DNA of 64,000 nt from Porphyrobacter sp. AAP60 (GTDB lineage Bacteria > Pseudomonadota > Alphaproteobacteria > Sphingomonadales > Sphingomonadaceae): the NCBI RefSeq assembly GCF_001296025.1, contig NZ_LJHV01000010.1, forward strand, positions 62,001 to 126,000. The letters run 5' to 3'. Positions 1 to 10,022 of the stretch are shown piece by piece. The notes beneath the pieces were generated by a model. It was not told the DNA's origin. It did no database searches and saw nothing but the letters and a program-made list of their open reading frames with translations. Position 1 is the first letter of the stretch. The number at the start of each line of letters is the position of its first letter. A program made the position numbers and the translations under genes.

Positions 1-2361
1 ACACCTGCGCCCGCACCTGTACCGACGCCCACGCCCGCTCCGGCCCCGCGCCCCGCGCGACCCGCACCTGCTGGCGAAACGCCGCAAGAGCGCGTGAAGC
101 GGCTCCAGCTCGAAGCCGAGGAAGAGCGGCTGCGGATGGCGGAAGAAGCGCGCAAGCGCGAAACCGAAGAAGCCCGCGCCCGCGAGGAAGAAGAGCGTCG
201 CCGCGTCGAGGAAAACCGCCGCGCCGAGGAAGAGGCTGAAAAGCAGCGCACAGCTGTCGCAAGCGCCCCCCCGGTTGCCGACGAAGCACCTGCTGTAGAG
301 GCCCCCGAGCCTGCTGCTGAAGCGCCAACCGAAGAGCCCGCCGCAAAGGCCGAAGCAGCCCCCGCCGCACGGCGTTTCACGCCTGTGGAGCGCCCCGAGG
401 TCAAGCGGCCCGAGGTCAAGAAGAAGAAAGAAGACAAGCGCGCCGCGCCAAGCGACGAAGGCAAGGATACCCGCCGTTCAGGCAAGCTGACCGTTACCCG
501 CGCGCTGAACGAGGATGAAGGCCGCCGTGCCCGGAGTCTTGCTGCGCTCAAGCGTGCGCGTGAAAAGGAACGCCGCGGTCAGGGCGGCCCGTCCAAGCCG
601 CGTGAAAAGCAGGTGCGCGACGTGGTCGTGCCCGAAGCGATTACCGTTAGCGAACTCGCCAACCGCATGGCCGAAAAGGGCGCGGATCTGGTGAAGGCCT
701 TGTTCAACCTCGGTATGATGGTCACCGTCAACCAGACCATCGATCAGGACACGGCAGAGCTGCTGGTCGAGGAGTTCGGCCACAATATCACCCGCGTCTC
801 CGCGAGCGATGTCGACATCGTTTCGAACGAGGATTCCGATCCCGAAGAAACACTGGTGTCACGTCCGCCAGTGGTCACGATCATGGGTCACGTCGACCAC
901 GGCAAGACCAGCCTGCTCGATGCCCTGCGCGGCACGGATGTGGTGAAGGGCGAGGCCGGGGGTATCACCCAGCATATCGGCGCTTACCAGATCACCACAA
1001 AGGCGAAGGACAAGATCACCTTCCTCGACACGCCAGGCCACGCGGCCTTCACCGAAATGCGGATGCGCGGCGCGAATGTGACCGACATCGTCATTCTGGT
1101 GGTTGCAGGCGATGACGGGCTGATGCCGCAGACGATCGAGGCGATCAACCACACCAAGGCCGCTGGCGTGCCGATGATCGTGGCGATCACCAAATCGGAC
1201 AAGTCCGAATTCAACCCGCAGAAGATCCGCGAACGTCTGCTCGAACACGAAATCGTGGTCGAGGCGATGTCAGGCGACGTGCAGGATGTCGAGGTTTCGG
1301 CCAAGACCGGCGCAGGGCTCGACAAGCTGATCGAAGCTATTGGCTTGCAGGCCGAACTGCTTGAACTCAAGGCGCGGCCTGATCGCGATGCCGAAGCAAC
1401 GGTTATCGAAGCGCAGCTCGACAAGGGCCGCGGCCCTGTGGCGACTGTGCTGGTAACACGCGGCACGCTGAAGCGTGGCGATACCTTCGTGGTCGGCACG
1501 CAGAGCGGCAAGGTGCGGGCAATTGTCGATGACAAGGGCAAGCAGCTGAAGGAAGCTGGCCCGTCAATGCCGGTCGAAGTGCTCGGCCTTGGCGGCGTGC
1601 CTTCAGCCGGTGACAATCTCACCGTGGTCGAGAACGAACAGCGCGCCCGCGAAGTTGCCAAGTATCGTCAGGAAATGGCGACGGAAAAGCGCACCGCGCT
1701 GGCTCCGACCAATTTCGACACGATGTTCAGCACCCTGTCCTCCAACGTCATCGAATTCCCGGTGGTGGTAAAGGCCGACGTGCAAGGCAGCGTCGAGGCG
1801 ATCGTCACTGCACTGCACAACCTGTCGAACGACGACATCAAGGTGCGCGTGCTCAATGGCGGTGTCGGTGCAATCACCGAAAGCGACGTGGTGCTGGCAG
1901 GCGGGTCCAAGGCGCCGATTATCGGGTTCAATGTGCGTCCGAACGCCAAGGCGCGCGAGCTGCTGAAACGCGATAATGTGCGGATGATGTATTACGATGT
2001 CATCTATCACCTGACCGATGCGATCGCCAAGGAGATGATTGGCGAGCTTGGCCCAGAACGGGTTGAACATGTGGTCGGCCGCGCGCTGGTCAAAGAAGTG
2101 TTCAAGTCGGGCAAGCGCGACAAGGCGGCTGGTCTGCTGGTGGAAGAAGGGGTCATCCGCAAGGGACTGTTCGCCCGTCTCACCCGCGCCGATGTCATCG
2201 TTTCGGCGACCAAGATCGCGTCCCTGCGGCGCTTCAAGGACGATGTCGACGAAGTGCGCACCGGCCTGGAATGCGGCGTGGTGCTGGAAGATACCAACGA
2301 CATCAAGCCGGGCGACCAGCTTGAAGTCTTCTCGGTCGAGGAGCGTGAGCGGACACTGTGA
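1..2361 (+). CDS. infB: Translation initiation factor IF-2 (5' end outside window)
   Basis: IF-2 is the GTPase that places initiator fMet-tRNA on the 30S subunit and promotes subunit joining. The frame is open from base 1 without a start, so the N-terminus lies upstream; 786 residues are visible. In order they show a Pro/Ala-rich stretch, a charged Glu/Arg-rich linker, an IF2_N-type domain around bases 640-800, and the G domain with G1 [10 protein letters not shown]3 DTPGH and G4 TKSD. The translation-factor beta-barrel domains and the C-terminal domain follow and are complete. The GTG at base 94 lies inside the linker and is not the true start. The stop overlaps the start of the thioesterase gene by four bases, so the two are probably translationally coupled. 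Confidence 0.98.
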   Translation, partial: TPAPAPVPTPTPAPAPRPARPAPAGETPQERVKRLQLEAEEERLRMAEEARKRETEEARAREEEERRRVEENRRAEEEAEKQRTAVASAPPVADEAPAVEAPEPAAEAPTEEPAAKAEAAPAARRFTPVERPEVKRPEVKKKKEDKRAAPSDEGKDTRRSGKLTVTRALNEDEGRRARSLAALKRAREKERRGQGGPSKPREKQVRDVVVPEAITVSELANRMAEKGADLVKALFNLGMMVTVNQTIDQDTAELLVEEFGHNITRVSASDVDIVSNEDSDPEETLVSRPPVVTIMGHVDHGKTSLLDALRGTDVVKGEAGGITQHIGAYQITTKAKDKITFLDTPGHAAFTEMRMRGANVTDIVILVVAGDDGLMPQTIEAINHTKAAGVPMIVAITKSDKSEFNPQKIRERLLEHEIVVEAMSGDVQDVEVSAKTGAGLDKLIEAIGLQAELLELKARPDRDAEATVIEAQLDKGRGPVATVLVTRGTLKRGDTFVVGTQSGKVRAIVDDKGKQLKEAGPSMPVEVLGLGGVPSAGDNLTVVENEQRAREVAKYRQEMATEKRTALAPTNFDTMFSTLSSNVIEFPVVVKADVQGSVEAIVTALHNLSNDDIKVRVLNGGVGAITESDVVLAGGSKAPIIGFNVRPNAKARELLKRDNVRMMYYDVIYHLTDAIAKEMIGELGPERVEHVVGRALVKEVFKSGKRDKAAGLLVEEGVIRKGLFARLTRADVIVSATKIASLRRFKDDVDEVRTGLECGVVLEDTNDIKPGDQLEVFSVEERERTL

Positions 2362-2801
2362 GCCTGAACGACACGCACTACCCAGACGATGCCGGGCAGT
2401 CGCCACATACGGCGCTGCTCGGCTCGGAATTTGTCAGTTGGGATGCGGACACGCAGACCGCGACCATGCGTTTCACCGTGAAGCGCGAAATGACCACCTG
2501 GCGCGGCGGCGTGCAAGGGGGACTGGTTGCGGGCTATCTCGATGATGTGATGGGTTACGCCTATGTTGCGGCGACAGACGGCGAGATGGCACCGCTTAAT
2601 CTCGATATTTCCATGAGCCTTATCCGTCTGATTCCGGACGGCGCGACGGTCATTGGCAAGGGGCGGGTGGTCAAGGGTGGCCGGCGGGTGGTGTTCCTCG
2701 AAGGGGAACTCTACGCGGAAGACGGCACGCTCTACGCCCGCTCCACGTCAACCGCCTTGCCGACTCCGCGTCCGACGCCCAGCAGCACGGGGATGGGCTG
2801 A
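2358..2801 (+). CDS. PaaI-type hotdog-fold thioesterase
   Basis: This 147-residue protein has the size and pattern of the PaaI/YbgC hotdog thioesterases, which hydrolyse acyl-CoA thioesters in the cytoplasm. It shows a central segment [20 protein letters not shown], typical of the hotdog helix with an acidic catalytic residue, then [14 protein letters not shown] and a hydrophobic strand near [17 protein letters not shown]. The GTG start overlaps the infB stop as GTGA, and its own stop overlaps the rbfA start, so it sits inside the infB-rbfA transcription unit. A thioesterase between these two genes is not part of the textbook operon, and its substrate cannot be read from sequence. Confidence 0.85.
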   Translation: MSLNDTHYPDDAGQSPHTALLGSEFVSWDADTQTATMRFTVKREMTTWRGGVQGGLVAGYLDDVMGYAYVAATDGEMAPLNLDISMSLIRLIPDGATVIGKGRVVKGGRRVVFLEGELYAEDGTLYARSTSTALPTPRPTPSSTGMG

Positions 2802-3205
2802 TGGCCAAGGCGCCCTTCACCACCGAACAGCAATCGGTTCGCGTCCTCAAGGTGGGGGAGCGGGTGCGGCATATCCTGTCCGAACTGCTCGCGCGGGGCG
2901 ATGTGCATGACGATGTGGTGCGTGCGGCGCATATCTCGGTAACCGAAGTGCGCATGACCCCCGATCTGCGTCACGCCACGGCCTATGTGAAGCCGCTGAT
3001 GGGGGCGGGTGAGGACGAGGTCGTGCATGCGCTGCGGCAGAATACTGCTTTCCTCCAGCGCGAAGTCGCACAGCGGCTCGGCCTCAAGTTCGCGCCGAAG
3101 CTGCGCTTCCGCAAGGATGAAAGCTTTGCCGAGGCTGACCGGATCGAAGCGCTGCTGCGTGATCCCAAGGTGGCACGGGACCTTGAGGACGGCGAGGAAG
3201 AATAA
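2801..3205 (+). CDS. rbfA: 30S ribosome-binding factor A
   Basis: RbfA helps mature the 5' end of 16S rRNA and the 30S subunit. The 134-residue protein has the KH-like fold signature: an N-terminal helix with [18 protein letters not shown] residues, [19 protein letters not shown], and the C-terminal strand segment [14 protein letters not shown] followed by ADRIEALL. Length matches the family. The ATG overlaps the stop of the thioesterase gene. The gene ends close to a convergent YceI gene. Confidence 0.95.
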   Translation: MAKAPFTTEQQSVRVLKVGERVRHILSELLARGDVHDDVVRAAHISVTEVRMTPDLRHATAYVKPLMGAGEDEVVHALRQNTAFLQREVAQRLGLKFAPKLRFRKDESFAEADRIEALLRDPKVARDLEDGEEE

Positions 3206-3268
3206 CCTCGTCTCACATGGTTGCCTGCAACCGCGTGAAAGCCCGCGCGGCGCTTGTGCGTTGCCTTT

Positions 3269-3297
3269 GCGTTGGCGTAAGCCGTAACGCACAACGC
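3269..3297. terminator. Hairpin between convergent rbfA and YceI genes
   Basis: A stem GCGTTG/CAACGC extended by GCGT/ACGC with one bulged A and an eight-base loop lies between two convergent stops. No strong T-run follows on either side, so it is a possible bidirectional terminator, not a certain one. Confidence 0.35.
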
Positions 3298-3298
3298 C

Positions 3299-3901
3299 TT
3301 ACCGTGGCACCATCCGCGCTTTCAACGTGATATCGACCTTGTTGCCAACCACCAGCTGGTAGGATTTCATCCCGTACTTGCGCCGATCAATGGTGGTGGT
3401 GCCGGTAAAGCTAACCGGCTTGCCAGCTTGTGCGAGCGGATCGGCGTCGAAAGTCACAGCCAGCGTCTGCGGCTGGGTTATGCCGCGCGCGGTCAGCTCG
3501 CCGCTTACAGTGCCGCGTGTCGGGCTGGTAAGTTTCAACGAGCGGCCCACGAACCGCACGCTAGGATATTTTTCGACCCAGAAGAACTTGTCACCCCGCA
3601 GCCGGGCTAGGGTGACATCATCGGGCGCCTCGATTGCGGTGGCATCGAAGGTTACGTCGATGACGGCACGTTCGGGCGCGCCGGGCACGATGGTTACAGC
3701 GCCCTGCATCTTGGGAAAGCGCGCGGTTTTGCTGGATAGGCCGAAGAACGGAACTTTGGCGGACACATTGCTCGCCGAAGCATCGAGCGTGTAGCGTTGA
3801 GGCGTGCCAACCGTGTTGGCCGCACCCGCTCCTGCAAGCGCGAAAACCGCCGCTAGTGGCAGCAGCACGAACCTTGCGAGGATACTACGGGTGTTTGTCA
3901 T
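3299..3901 (-). CDS. YceI-family periplasmic lipid-binding protein
   Basis: The ATG at 3901 gives 200 residues that begin with a Sec signal peptide (MTNTRSILARF, a hydrophobic Ala/Leu core, then AGAGAA). The rest matches the YceI lipocalin-like barrel, which binds polyisoprenoids: YTLDASASNVSAKVPFFG, VDVTFDA-type strands, GDKFFWVEKYPSVRFV, and the C-terminal GMKSYQLVVGNKVDITLKA. The frame extends 44 codons upstream without a signal peptide, so the internal ATG is preferred. It is transcribed opposite to the translation genes around it. Its ligand here is unknown. Confidence 0.9.
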   Translation of the reverse strand: MTNTRSILARFVLLPLAAVFALAGAGAANTVGTPQRYTLDASASNVSAKVPFFGLSSKTARFPKMQGAVTIVPGAPERAVIDVTFDATAIEAPDDVTLARLRGDKFFWVEKYPSVRFVGRSLKLTSPTRGTVSGELTARGITQPQTLAVTFDADPLAQAGKPVSFTGTTTIDRRKYGMKSYQLVVGNKVDITLKARMVPR

Positions 3902-3979
3902 GCTGTAGATACGCTCCAACGGGGCAAAAGGTTCAACCCCGGCCTCGCCCAGTGGACAGCAAGGCGTTAGGCAGGCGCG

Positions 3980-4555
3980 ATGGCCAAGCTCTATTTCTAC
4001 TATGCCAGCATGAACGCAGGCAAAAGCTCGCACCTGTTGCAGGCCGATTTCAACTACCGCGAACGCGGCATGGCAACGATGCTGTGGACGGCGGCACTCG
4101 ATATCCGGTCAGGCGGGCTGGTCAAAAGCCGGATCGGGCTGGAGAGTGACGCGCACAAGTTCCATCCCGATACCGATCTGTGGGCAGCGGTCAGCGCAAG
4201 CCACAAGGTGCAGCCGCTCGATTGCGTGCTGGTTGACGAGGCACAGTTCCTGACATCCGCGCAGGTGTGGCAGCTTGCCCGGCTTGCGGATGAAGCGGGC
4301 ATTCCTGTGCTTTGCTACGGTTTGCGGACGGACTTTCAGGGTGAGCTGTTCCCTGGATCGGCAGTGCTGCTTGGCATTGCCGATGCCTTGGTGGAGCTGA
4401 AGGCGGTTTGCCACTGCGGGCGCAAGGCGACGATGAACCTGCGTGTCGATGCCAGCGGCGCTGCGGTGCGGCAGGGGCAGCAGACCGAGATCGGCGGCAA
4501 TGATCGCTATGTCGCGCTGTGCCGCAAGCATTTCTCCGAGGCGATGGGGCGATGA
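3980..4555 (+). CDS. tdk: Thymidine kinase (type II)
   Basis: This 191-residue enzyme phosphorylates thymidine in the salvage pathway. It has the P-loop SMNAGKSSHLL, the Walker-B-like VDEAQF, and a zinc-binding set formed by CHCG and the late CRKH. Length and motif order fit bacterial type II thymidine kinases. The stop overlaps the preferred truB start as ATGA, so tdk and truB are probably coupled. The gene separates rbfA from truB, which are often adjacent. Confidence 0.95.
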   Translation: MAKLYFYYASMNAGKSSHLLQADFNYRERGMATMLWTAALDIRSGGLVKSRIGLESDAHKFHPDTDLWAAVSASHKVQPLDCVLVDEAQFLTSAQVWQLARLADEAGIPVLCYGLRTDFQGELFPGSAVLLGIADALVELKAVCHCGRKATMNLRVDASGAAVRQGQQTEIGGNDRYVALCRKHFSEAMGR

Positions 4556-5478
4556 CTGCGGACCGAAACGTTCCCTTGTCAGGTTGGCTGATCCTCGACA
4601 AACCAAAGGGTATGGGCAGCACCCAGGGCGTCAGCGCGGTCAAGCGCGTGCTGCGCCAGAACGGTTATGCCAAGACCAAGGTCGGCCACGGCGGAACGCT
4701 CGATCCGCTCGCGGAAGGTGTGCTGCCGATTGCGCTGGGAGAGGCAACCAAGCTGGCCGGGCGAATGCTGGATGCGTCCAAGATCTACGAGTTCACGGTG
4801 CAATTCGGCGAGGAGACATCGACGCTCGATACGGAGGGCGATGTGGTGGCGACCAGCGATGTGCGCCCGACGCATGCGCAAGTCGAGGAGGTGCTGCCGC
4901 GGTTCACCGGTCCGATCAAGCAGGTGCCGCCAGCCTATTCGGCGCTGAAGGTTGGTGGCCAGCGCGCCTATGATCTGGCGCGGGCAGGCGAGGTGGTGGA
5001 ACTGAAGTCGCGCAGCGTCACGATCCATTCGCTCGTGATGTTGCCCGGAGCGCAGGAGGGGGATTACGTCACCCTTGTCGCCCACGTTTCCAAGGGCACT
5101 TATATCCGCTCCCTTGCAAGGGACATCGCATACGCGCTGGGAACCTGCGGCCACGTCACCTATCTGCGCCGCACCAAGGCCGGGCCATTCACGCAAGAGC
5201 AGGCGATTTCGCTGGACAATCTGGAGGAAGCCGCTAAGCGCGCGAACCTTGAACACCTTCTCCTGCCGCTGGAGGCGGGGCTGGACGACATCCCGGCCCT
5301 TCACCTCGATCAGACAAGCGCGCAGGCGGTCCGACAGGGCCGGGTGCTGTCTGACATGCCCCAATCATCCGGGCTCTATCTGGCGAAACTGGGCGCTGTC
5401 CCGGTCGCGCTTATGGAAATTCTGGATGGCACGGCCACGGTCGTGCGGGGCTTCAACCTTCCCGATGTCGCTGAGTGA
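4552..5478 (+). CDS. truB: tRNA pseudouridine(55) synthase
   Basis: TruB makes pseudouridine 55 in the T-loop of tRNAs. The 308-residue protein shows WLILDKPKGMGST at the N-terminus and the catalytic-loop motif GHGGTLDPLAEGVLPIALG with the nucleophilic Asp. KVPPAYSALKV-type and GTYIRSLARDIA motifs follow, with a PUA-like C-terminal part. The ATG at 4552 overlaps the tdk stop and begins at the expected position. An in-frame start 33 bases upstream adds residues that do not look like TruB. Confidence 0.95.
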   Translation: MTADRNVPLSGWLILDKPKGMGSTQGVSAVKRVLRQNGYAKTKVGHGGTLDPLAEGVLPIALGEATKLAGRMLDASKIYEFTVQFGEETSTLDTEGDVVATSDVRPTHAQVEEVLPRFTGPIKQVPPAYSALKVGGQRAYDLARAGEVVELKSRSVTIHSLVMLPGAQEGDYVTLVAHVSKGTYIRSLARDIAYALGTCGHVTYLRRTKAGPFTQEQAISLDNLEEAAKRANLEHLLLPLEAGLDDIPALHLDQTSAQAVRQGRVLSDMPQSSGLYLAKLGAVPVALMEILDGTATVVRGFNLPDVAE

Positions 5479-5490
5479 AAGAGAAATACC

Positions 5491-5760
5491 ATGACGGTGA
5501 CCGCCGAAAAGAAGCAGGAAATTATTGCCGACAACGCCCGCGATCAGGGCGATACCGGCAGCCCCGAAGTGCAGGTTGCGATCCTCACGCAGCGCATCCG
5601 CAACCTCACCGAGCACTTCAAGGATCACCACAAGGATAACCATTCGCGTCGTGGCCTGCTGATGATGGTCAACAAGCGCCGCACGCTGCTCGCATACCTC
5701 AAGAAGAAGGATGTCGAGCGCTACAACGCGCTGATCCAGAAGCTGGGCCTGCGTAAGTAA
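5491..5760 (+). CDS. rpsO: 30S ribosomal protein S15
   Basis: The 89-residue protein is a full-length S15, which binds 16S rRNA early in 30S assembly. Landmarks are [36 protein letters not shown] and the closing [11 protein letters not shown] purine-rich GAAAGAGAAA lies just before the ATG. It stands in the classical truB-rpsO-pnp order, and a strong intrinsic terminator follows it. Confidence 0.97.
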   Translation: MTVTAEKKQEIIADNARDQGDTGSPEVQVAILTQRIRNLTEHFKDHHKDNHSRRGLLMMVNKRRTLLAYLKKKDVERYNALIQKLGLRK

Positions 5761-5770
5761 GAGTTTTGCG

Positions 5771-5800
5771 AAAGGGCGGCTCCAAGGGGCCGCCTTTTTT
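5771..5800 (+). terminator. Rho-independent terminator between rpsO and pnp
   Basis: GGCGGC and GCCGCC form a stem over a short loop and are followed by six T residues. It lies 11 bases after the rpsO stop and probably separates or attenuates rpsO and pnp transcription. Confidence 0.8.
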
Positions 5801-5933
5801 GCATTTGGGCATGCAGACATCCGGTCTGCTCCGCCTTGGGGCCAAAGCGCCCTGCACCGGACCGGGACGGTTGTTTCCCCGGCATATGAGGCCCCGCCCG
5901 GCAATATGGCTGAGCGGGTCAAAAGGAAAATCA

Positions 5934-8225
5934 ATGTTCGACACGAAAACCGTATCGCTGGAGTGGGGCGGCAAGACCCTCACCCTGGAAACCGGGCGTA
6001 TTGCCCGTCAGGCCGATGGCGCTGTGCTGGCTACCTATGGCGAAACCGTGGTGCTGTGCGCCGTGACCGCTGCCAAGTCGGTGAAAGAGGGCCAGGATTT
6101 CTTCCCGCTCACCGTCCACTATCAGGAAAAGTTCTCCGCCGCCGGTCGTATTCCGGGCGGCTTCTTCAAGCGTGAGCGCGGCGCGACCGAAAAGGAAACG
6201 CTGACAAGCCGCCTGATCGATCGTCCGATTCGCCCGCTGTTCCCCGAAGGTTTCTACAACGAAATCAACGTTATTTGTCAGGTGCTGTCATTCGACGGCG
6301 AGAACGAGCCGGACATGGTCGCCATGATCGCCGCTTCGGCTGCGCTGACCATCAGCGGTGTGCCGTTCATGGGCCCGATCGGCGCCTGCCGCGTCGGTTA
6401 CGTTGATGGCGAATACACCCTCAACCCGAAGCAGGATCGCGCGCTGGCTGATGGCCAGCTCGATCTGGTCGTCGCCGCCACGCAAGACGCGGTGATGATG
6501 GTCGAATCCGAAGCCAAGGAACTGACCGAGGAAGTCATGCTCGGCGCAGTCATGTTCGCGCATGATGAAATCCGCAATGTGATCGGCGCGATCATCGAAC
6601 TGGCAGAAGCAGCTGCCAAGGATCCGTGGAATGTCGACACGAGCGACAACACTGCGGATATGAAGGCCAAGCTCAAGGACATGATCGGCGGCGACATCGC
6701 AGCCGCTTACAAGCTGACCGACAAGTCGGCGCGTTCGAACGCGTTGAACGAAGCACGGGCCAAAGCCAAGGCAGCGTTTGCCGATGAAGGCGGTCAGACC
6801 CAGATGGTTGCTGGCAAGCTGATGAAGAAGCTCGAAGCCGAAATCGTGCGCACCGCGATCCTCAAGGATGGTCAGCGCATTGACGGCCGCAAGCTCGATC
6901 AGGTGCGCCCGATTGAAGCGATCGTCGGCTTCCTGCCGCGCACGCATGGTTCGTCGCTGTTCACTCGCGGCGAGACGCAGGCGATCTGCACCACCACGCT
7001 CGGCACCAAGGATTCCGAGCAGATGATCGATGGTCTGGAAGGCCTCAGCTATTCCAGCTTCATGCTGCACTACAACTTCCCGCCCTATTCGGTCGGTGAA
7101 GTGGGCCGCTTCGGCGCTCCGGGTCGCCGCGAAGTTGGCCACGGCAAGCTCGCCTGGCGCGCGCTCAACCCCGTGCTGCCGAGCAAGGAAGACTTCCCTT
7201 ACACCATCCGCGTGTTGTCAGATATCACCGAGTCCAACGGCTCGTCGTCGATGGCGACCGTGTGCGGTGGCTGTCTTTCGATGATGGACGCCGGTGTTCC
7301 GGTGACGTCGCCCGTTTCGGGTATCGCGATGGGTCTGATCCTTGAAGGCGACGATTTCGCCGTTCTGTCCGACATTCTGGGTGATGAAGATCACCTGGGT
7401 GATATGGATTTCAAGGTCGCAGGGTCTGCCAAGGGCATCACCACGATGCAGATGGACATCAAGATTGCCGGCATCACGCAGGAAATCATGGCCAAGGCAC
7501 TGGAACAGGCCAAGGCTGGCCGGATGCACATTCTGGGCGAAATGAACAAGGCGCTGGGCAATGCCCGCACCGAAGTCAGCAAGCACGCTCCGCGCATCGA
7601 GACGATTCAGATCGACAAATCGAAGATCCGTGACGTTATCGGCACCGGCGGCAAGGTGATCCGCGAGATCGTTGCTGAAACCGGCGCCAAGGTCGACATC
7701 GACGATGAAGGCGTGATCAAGATCTCGTCCAGCAACGTCGAGGAAATCGAAGCCGCCAAGAAGTGGATCCTCGGCATCACTCAGGAAGCTGAAGTGGGCA
7801 AGATCTATGACGGCAAGGTCGTGAACATCGTCGATTTCGGCGCCTTCGTGAACTTCATGGGCGGCAAGGATGGCCTCGTCCACGTTTCGGAAATGCGCAA
7901 TGAGCGGGTCGAAAAGCCCACCGACGTCGTCTCCGAAGGCATGGAAGTGAAGGTCAAGGTTCTCGAAATCGATCCGCGCGGCAAGGTTCGCCTGTCGATG
8001 CGCGTCGTCGATCAGGAAACCGGTGCAGAGCTGGAAGACACCCGCCCGCCGCGCGAACCGCGCGAAGGTGGTCGGGGTGATCGTCCGGATCGCGGCGGCG
8101 GCGATCGTCGCGGCCCGCGCGGCGGCGGTGGTCGTGGCGGTGACCGTGGTGGTCGCAGCGGCGGCGGTGATCGCGGCCCGCGCGATAGCGGCCCGGCGGG
8201 TCTGCCCGACTTCCTCAAAGACTGA
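5934..8225 (+). CDS. pnp: Polyribonucleotide nucleotidyltransferase with Gly/Arg-rich tail
   Basis: PNPase degrades RNA 3'-5' phosphorolytically and is a degradosome component. From the ATG at 5934 (AAGGAAAA upstream) it has 763 residues: two RNase PH domains ([20 protein letters not shown] in the first, [18 protein letters not shown] in the second), a KH domain ([15 protein letters not shown]) and an S1 domain ([20 protein letters not shown]). The last 55 or so residues are an unusual run of GGDR, GPRG and RGGD repeats ending in LPDFLKD. The reading frame extends 56 codons upstream of the chosen start, but that part overlaps the terminator and is not PNPase-like. Confidence 0.97.
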   Translation: MFDTKTVSLEWGGKTLTLETGRIARQADGAVLATYGETVVLCAVTAAKSVKEGQDFFPLTVHYQEKFSAAGRIPGGFFKRERGATEKETLTSRLIDRPIRPLFPEGFYNEINVICQVLSFDGENEPDMVAMIAASAALTISGVPFMGPIGACRVGYVDGEYTLNPKQDRALADGQLDLVVAATQDAVMMVESEAKELTEEVMLGAVMFAHDEIRNVIGAIIELAEAAAKDPWNVDTSDNTADMKAKLKDMIGGDIAAAYKLTDKSARSNALNEARAKAKAAFADEGGQTQMVAGKLMKKLEAEIVRTAILKDGQRIDGRKLDQVRPIEAIVGFLPRTHGSSLFTRGETQAICTTTLGTKDSEQMIDGLEGLSYSSFMLHYNFPPYSVGEVGRFGAPGRREVGHGKLAWRALNPVLPSKEDFPYTIRVLSDITESNGSSSMATVCGGCLSMMDAGVPVTSPVSGIAMGLILEGDDFAVLSDILGDEDHLGDMDFKVAGSAKGITTMQMDIKIAGITQEIMAKALEQAKAGRMHILGEMNKALGNARTEVSKHAPRIETIQIDKSKIRDVIGTGGKVIREIVAETGAKVDIDDEGVIKISSSNVEEIEAAKKWILGITQEAEVGKIYDGKVVNIVDFGAFVNFMGGKDGLVHVSEMRNERVEKPTDVVSEGMEVKVKVLEIDPRGKVRLSMRVVDQETGAELEDTRPPREPREGGRGDRPDRGGGDRRGPRGGGGRGGDRGGRSGGGDRGPRDSGPAGLPDFLKD

Positions 8226-8250
8226 TTGTCTAATCTGAGGTAAACAATTG

Positions 8251-8278
8251 GGGCCGCCCGGAGCGATCCGGGCGGCCC
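8251..8278. terminator. GC-rich hairpin after pnp
   Basis: A perfect 11-bp stem (GGGCCGCCCGG / CCGGGCGGCCC) with a six-base loop lies 25 bases after the pnp stop. It has no T-run, so it may terminate or simply protect the 3' end. Confidence 0.5.
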
Positions 8279-8304
8279 ATTTGCTGTAACGGGACACCCG
8301 CATC

Positions 8305-8985
8305 ATGCTCCAACGCGAACTCCTCGCCAGCGCCAAGATTGCGGATGGCGAAACACTCGATCTCTACACCCACGCTGGTCACTTCATGATCGTGATGGGC
8401 CGCAACGAGCTGATGAGCTCGCGAATGCGCTTTTCCGAAGAGCAATTGGCCGAGCTTACCATCGAACGGCTGGGTAAGGCCGATGCGCGGATGTTGATCG
8501 GCGGCTATGGCATGGGCTTCACATACCGCGCTGCCCGCGCCAAGCTGGGCGCGAAGGCACAGATCGTCATTGCCGAGATTTCCGAAGCGATCGTCGATTG
8601 GGCCAAGGGACCGATGGCACAGCTGACCGGCGATACCTTGTCAGACCCGCGTCTCGACCTCAGGATCTGCGATGTCGCGGCGCTGATCGACGATGCCAAT
8701 GATGGCACTTCGGGCAAGTTCGATGCGATCCTGCTGGATGTCGACAACGGCCCCGACGGGATTGTGCGCGATGCCAATAACCGGATCTATTCGCGCACCG
8801 GCCTCGCCAAGGCGCGCGATGCGCTTGCCCCCGGCGGCATTCTTGCGGTGTGGTCAGCCGGACCGGATCCAGCGTTCCGCAAGCGGCTGCACGATACCGG
8901 TCTGGACATCGTCGAGTGGAAAACCCGATCACGCCCCAACAACAAGGGCGCGCATCATATCATCTGGTTTGCTCAGAAGTCGTAG
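8305..8985 (+). CDS. Spermidine-synthase-like SAM-fold protein
   Basis: The 226-residue protein resembles the SpeE-like Rossmann family, which transfers aminopropyl or methyl groups. It shows the glycine-rich nucleotide motif MLIGGYGMGFTYRAA, an acidic strand end IVIAEISEAIVDWAKG, and LDVDNGPDGIV at the position of the third acidic motif. It lacks the full N-terminal beta domain of true spermidine synthases and is shorter, so polyamine synthesis is not assured. It converges with the DUF481 gene and overlaps it by 13 bases at the 3' ends. Confidence 0.75.
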   Translation: MLQRELLASAKIADGETLDLYTHAGHFMIVMGRNELMSSRMRFSEEQLAELTIERLGKADARMLIGGYGMGFTYRAARAKLGAKAQIVIAEISEAIVDWAKGPMAQLTGDTLSDPRLDLRICDVAALIDDANDGTSGKFDAILLDVDNGPDGIVRDANNRIYSRTGLAKARDALAPGGILAVWSAGPDPAFRKRLHDTGLDIVEWKTRSRPNNKGAHHIIWFAQKS

Positions 8986-9938
8986 ATCAAAGTCATCCGG
9001 CTGAGCGTATCTGTCTGCACTGCGCCCGGTGCCGGGTTACTGTTATACTCAATGGCATAAGAAACCCGCGCTGACAGGCTGCTATTGAGCTTCGCGTTGA
9101 GGCCGGTGATCAAATCGATACTGGTGTTGCGCGAATCGATGATCGCGATTGCGGAGCCGCCTGTTTCGGCGACCGCATTTGTATCCTGCGTCAGCTTCAG
9201 CCGATCGGTGATGTTCCAGTCAAAGTCGACGCCAACCAACCCTGCGATACGGCTTTCATCGCGTCCGTCCACAAATTCGGTGACGCGGTAAGCCGGGCCG
9301 ACTTTCATGGAAAGCTGGATGTCGTCTTTCCTTAGCGCCTGATAACCGATCCCGCCCGAAACGGCATAGCGCCCTGAAAAGCCCTGAAAGCGATCCCGTT
9401 CGTATTGGGCGAGCGCGTAAACGTAGAACCTGTCGGAGACATTGAAGTTGGGTTCATAGCGACCAAGGAACTGCTCGCGCGTGGTGACGCCATTGGCGCG
9501 CTGGTAATCGACCCTTCCGGTCAGCTTGTGTCGCCAGTCGATGCCGTTGCGCTCGGCTGTAAGGCTGGCGGTGAAACCGGTATTGTCGGTGTTGCCGGTT
9601 GCGCGGAACCCGCCGAGTTCGCCCTTGCCCTTCCACCTGTCGAACAATCCTGCCGCGCGGATCGCCTCTTCCCTCGCCTTGGCTTCGGCTGTCCTGCGCG
9701 CGGCCATTTCGCCCTCGAAGGTAGTGAGGATCGCGGTAATCTCGTCGTCGTCAGCGGGATAGGTAGCGCGCGCGATTTCGACCACGGTGCGCACTTTGCC
9801 TTCGTCACCCGTCGCAATGGCAGCGTCGAGCATGGCACGCACTGGTTCTGGCAGTTCGGCAGACGCCGGTGCGGAAAAGGCAAACGCCCCCGTCACTACG
9901 GCAAGCGCGATCATCCGCACACCTGCAATTGTGTCCAT
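8973..9938 (-). CDS. DUF481-family outer-membrane-type protein
   Basis: This 321-residue protein starts with a signal peptide (cleavage near ASAELPEP), passes through a charged helical segment of about 70 residues, and ends in a beta-rich domain with alternating aromatic strands typical of DUF481 (YdiY-like) proteins: GELGGFRATGNTDNTGFTAS, KLTGRVDYQRANG, YALAQYERDRF. The final residues LIYDF, with a C-terminal Phe, fit an outer-membrane barrel. GGGAGC precedes the chosen ATG. The function of DUF481 proteins is not established. Confidence 0.8.
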   Translation of the reverse strand: MDTIAGVRMIALAVVTGAFAFSAPASAELPEPVRAMLDAAIATGDEGKVRTVVEIARATYPADDDEITAILTTFEGEMAARRTAEAKAREEAIRAAGLFDRWKGKGELGGFRATGNTDNTGFTASLTAERNGIDWRHKLTGRVDYQRANGVTTREQFLGRYEPNFNVSDRFYVYALAQYERDRFQGFSGRYAVSGGIGYQALRKDDIQLSMKVGPAYRVTEFVDGRDESRIAGLVGVDFDWNITDRLKLTQDTNAVAETGGSAIAIIDSRNTSIDLITGLNAKLNSSLSARVSYAIEYNSNPAPGAVQTDTLSRMTLIYDF

Positions 9939-10022
9939 GTTAGCGCTCCCTCGTGCCTGCGCCAGCCATAGCGGGCAGGACTTAGGCAGGGCAAGGCCCG
10001 GCGCGCAACCGGGCCCTGCGTC

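Noticed and set aside
859..1661. Long minus-strand frames opposite infB
   Set aside because: Shadows of a highly conserved coding region; no domain, and IF-2 clearly occupies the plus strand.
7218..8336. 372-codon minus-strand frame opposite pnp
   Set aside because: Composition mirrors the PNPase codons, no signature, and it crosses the S1 and Gly/Arg-rich coding region.
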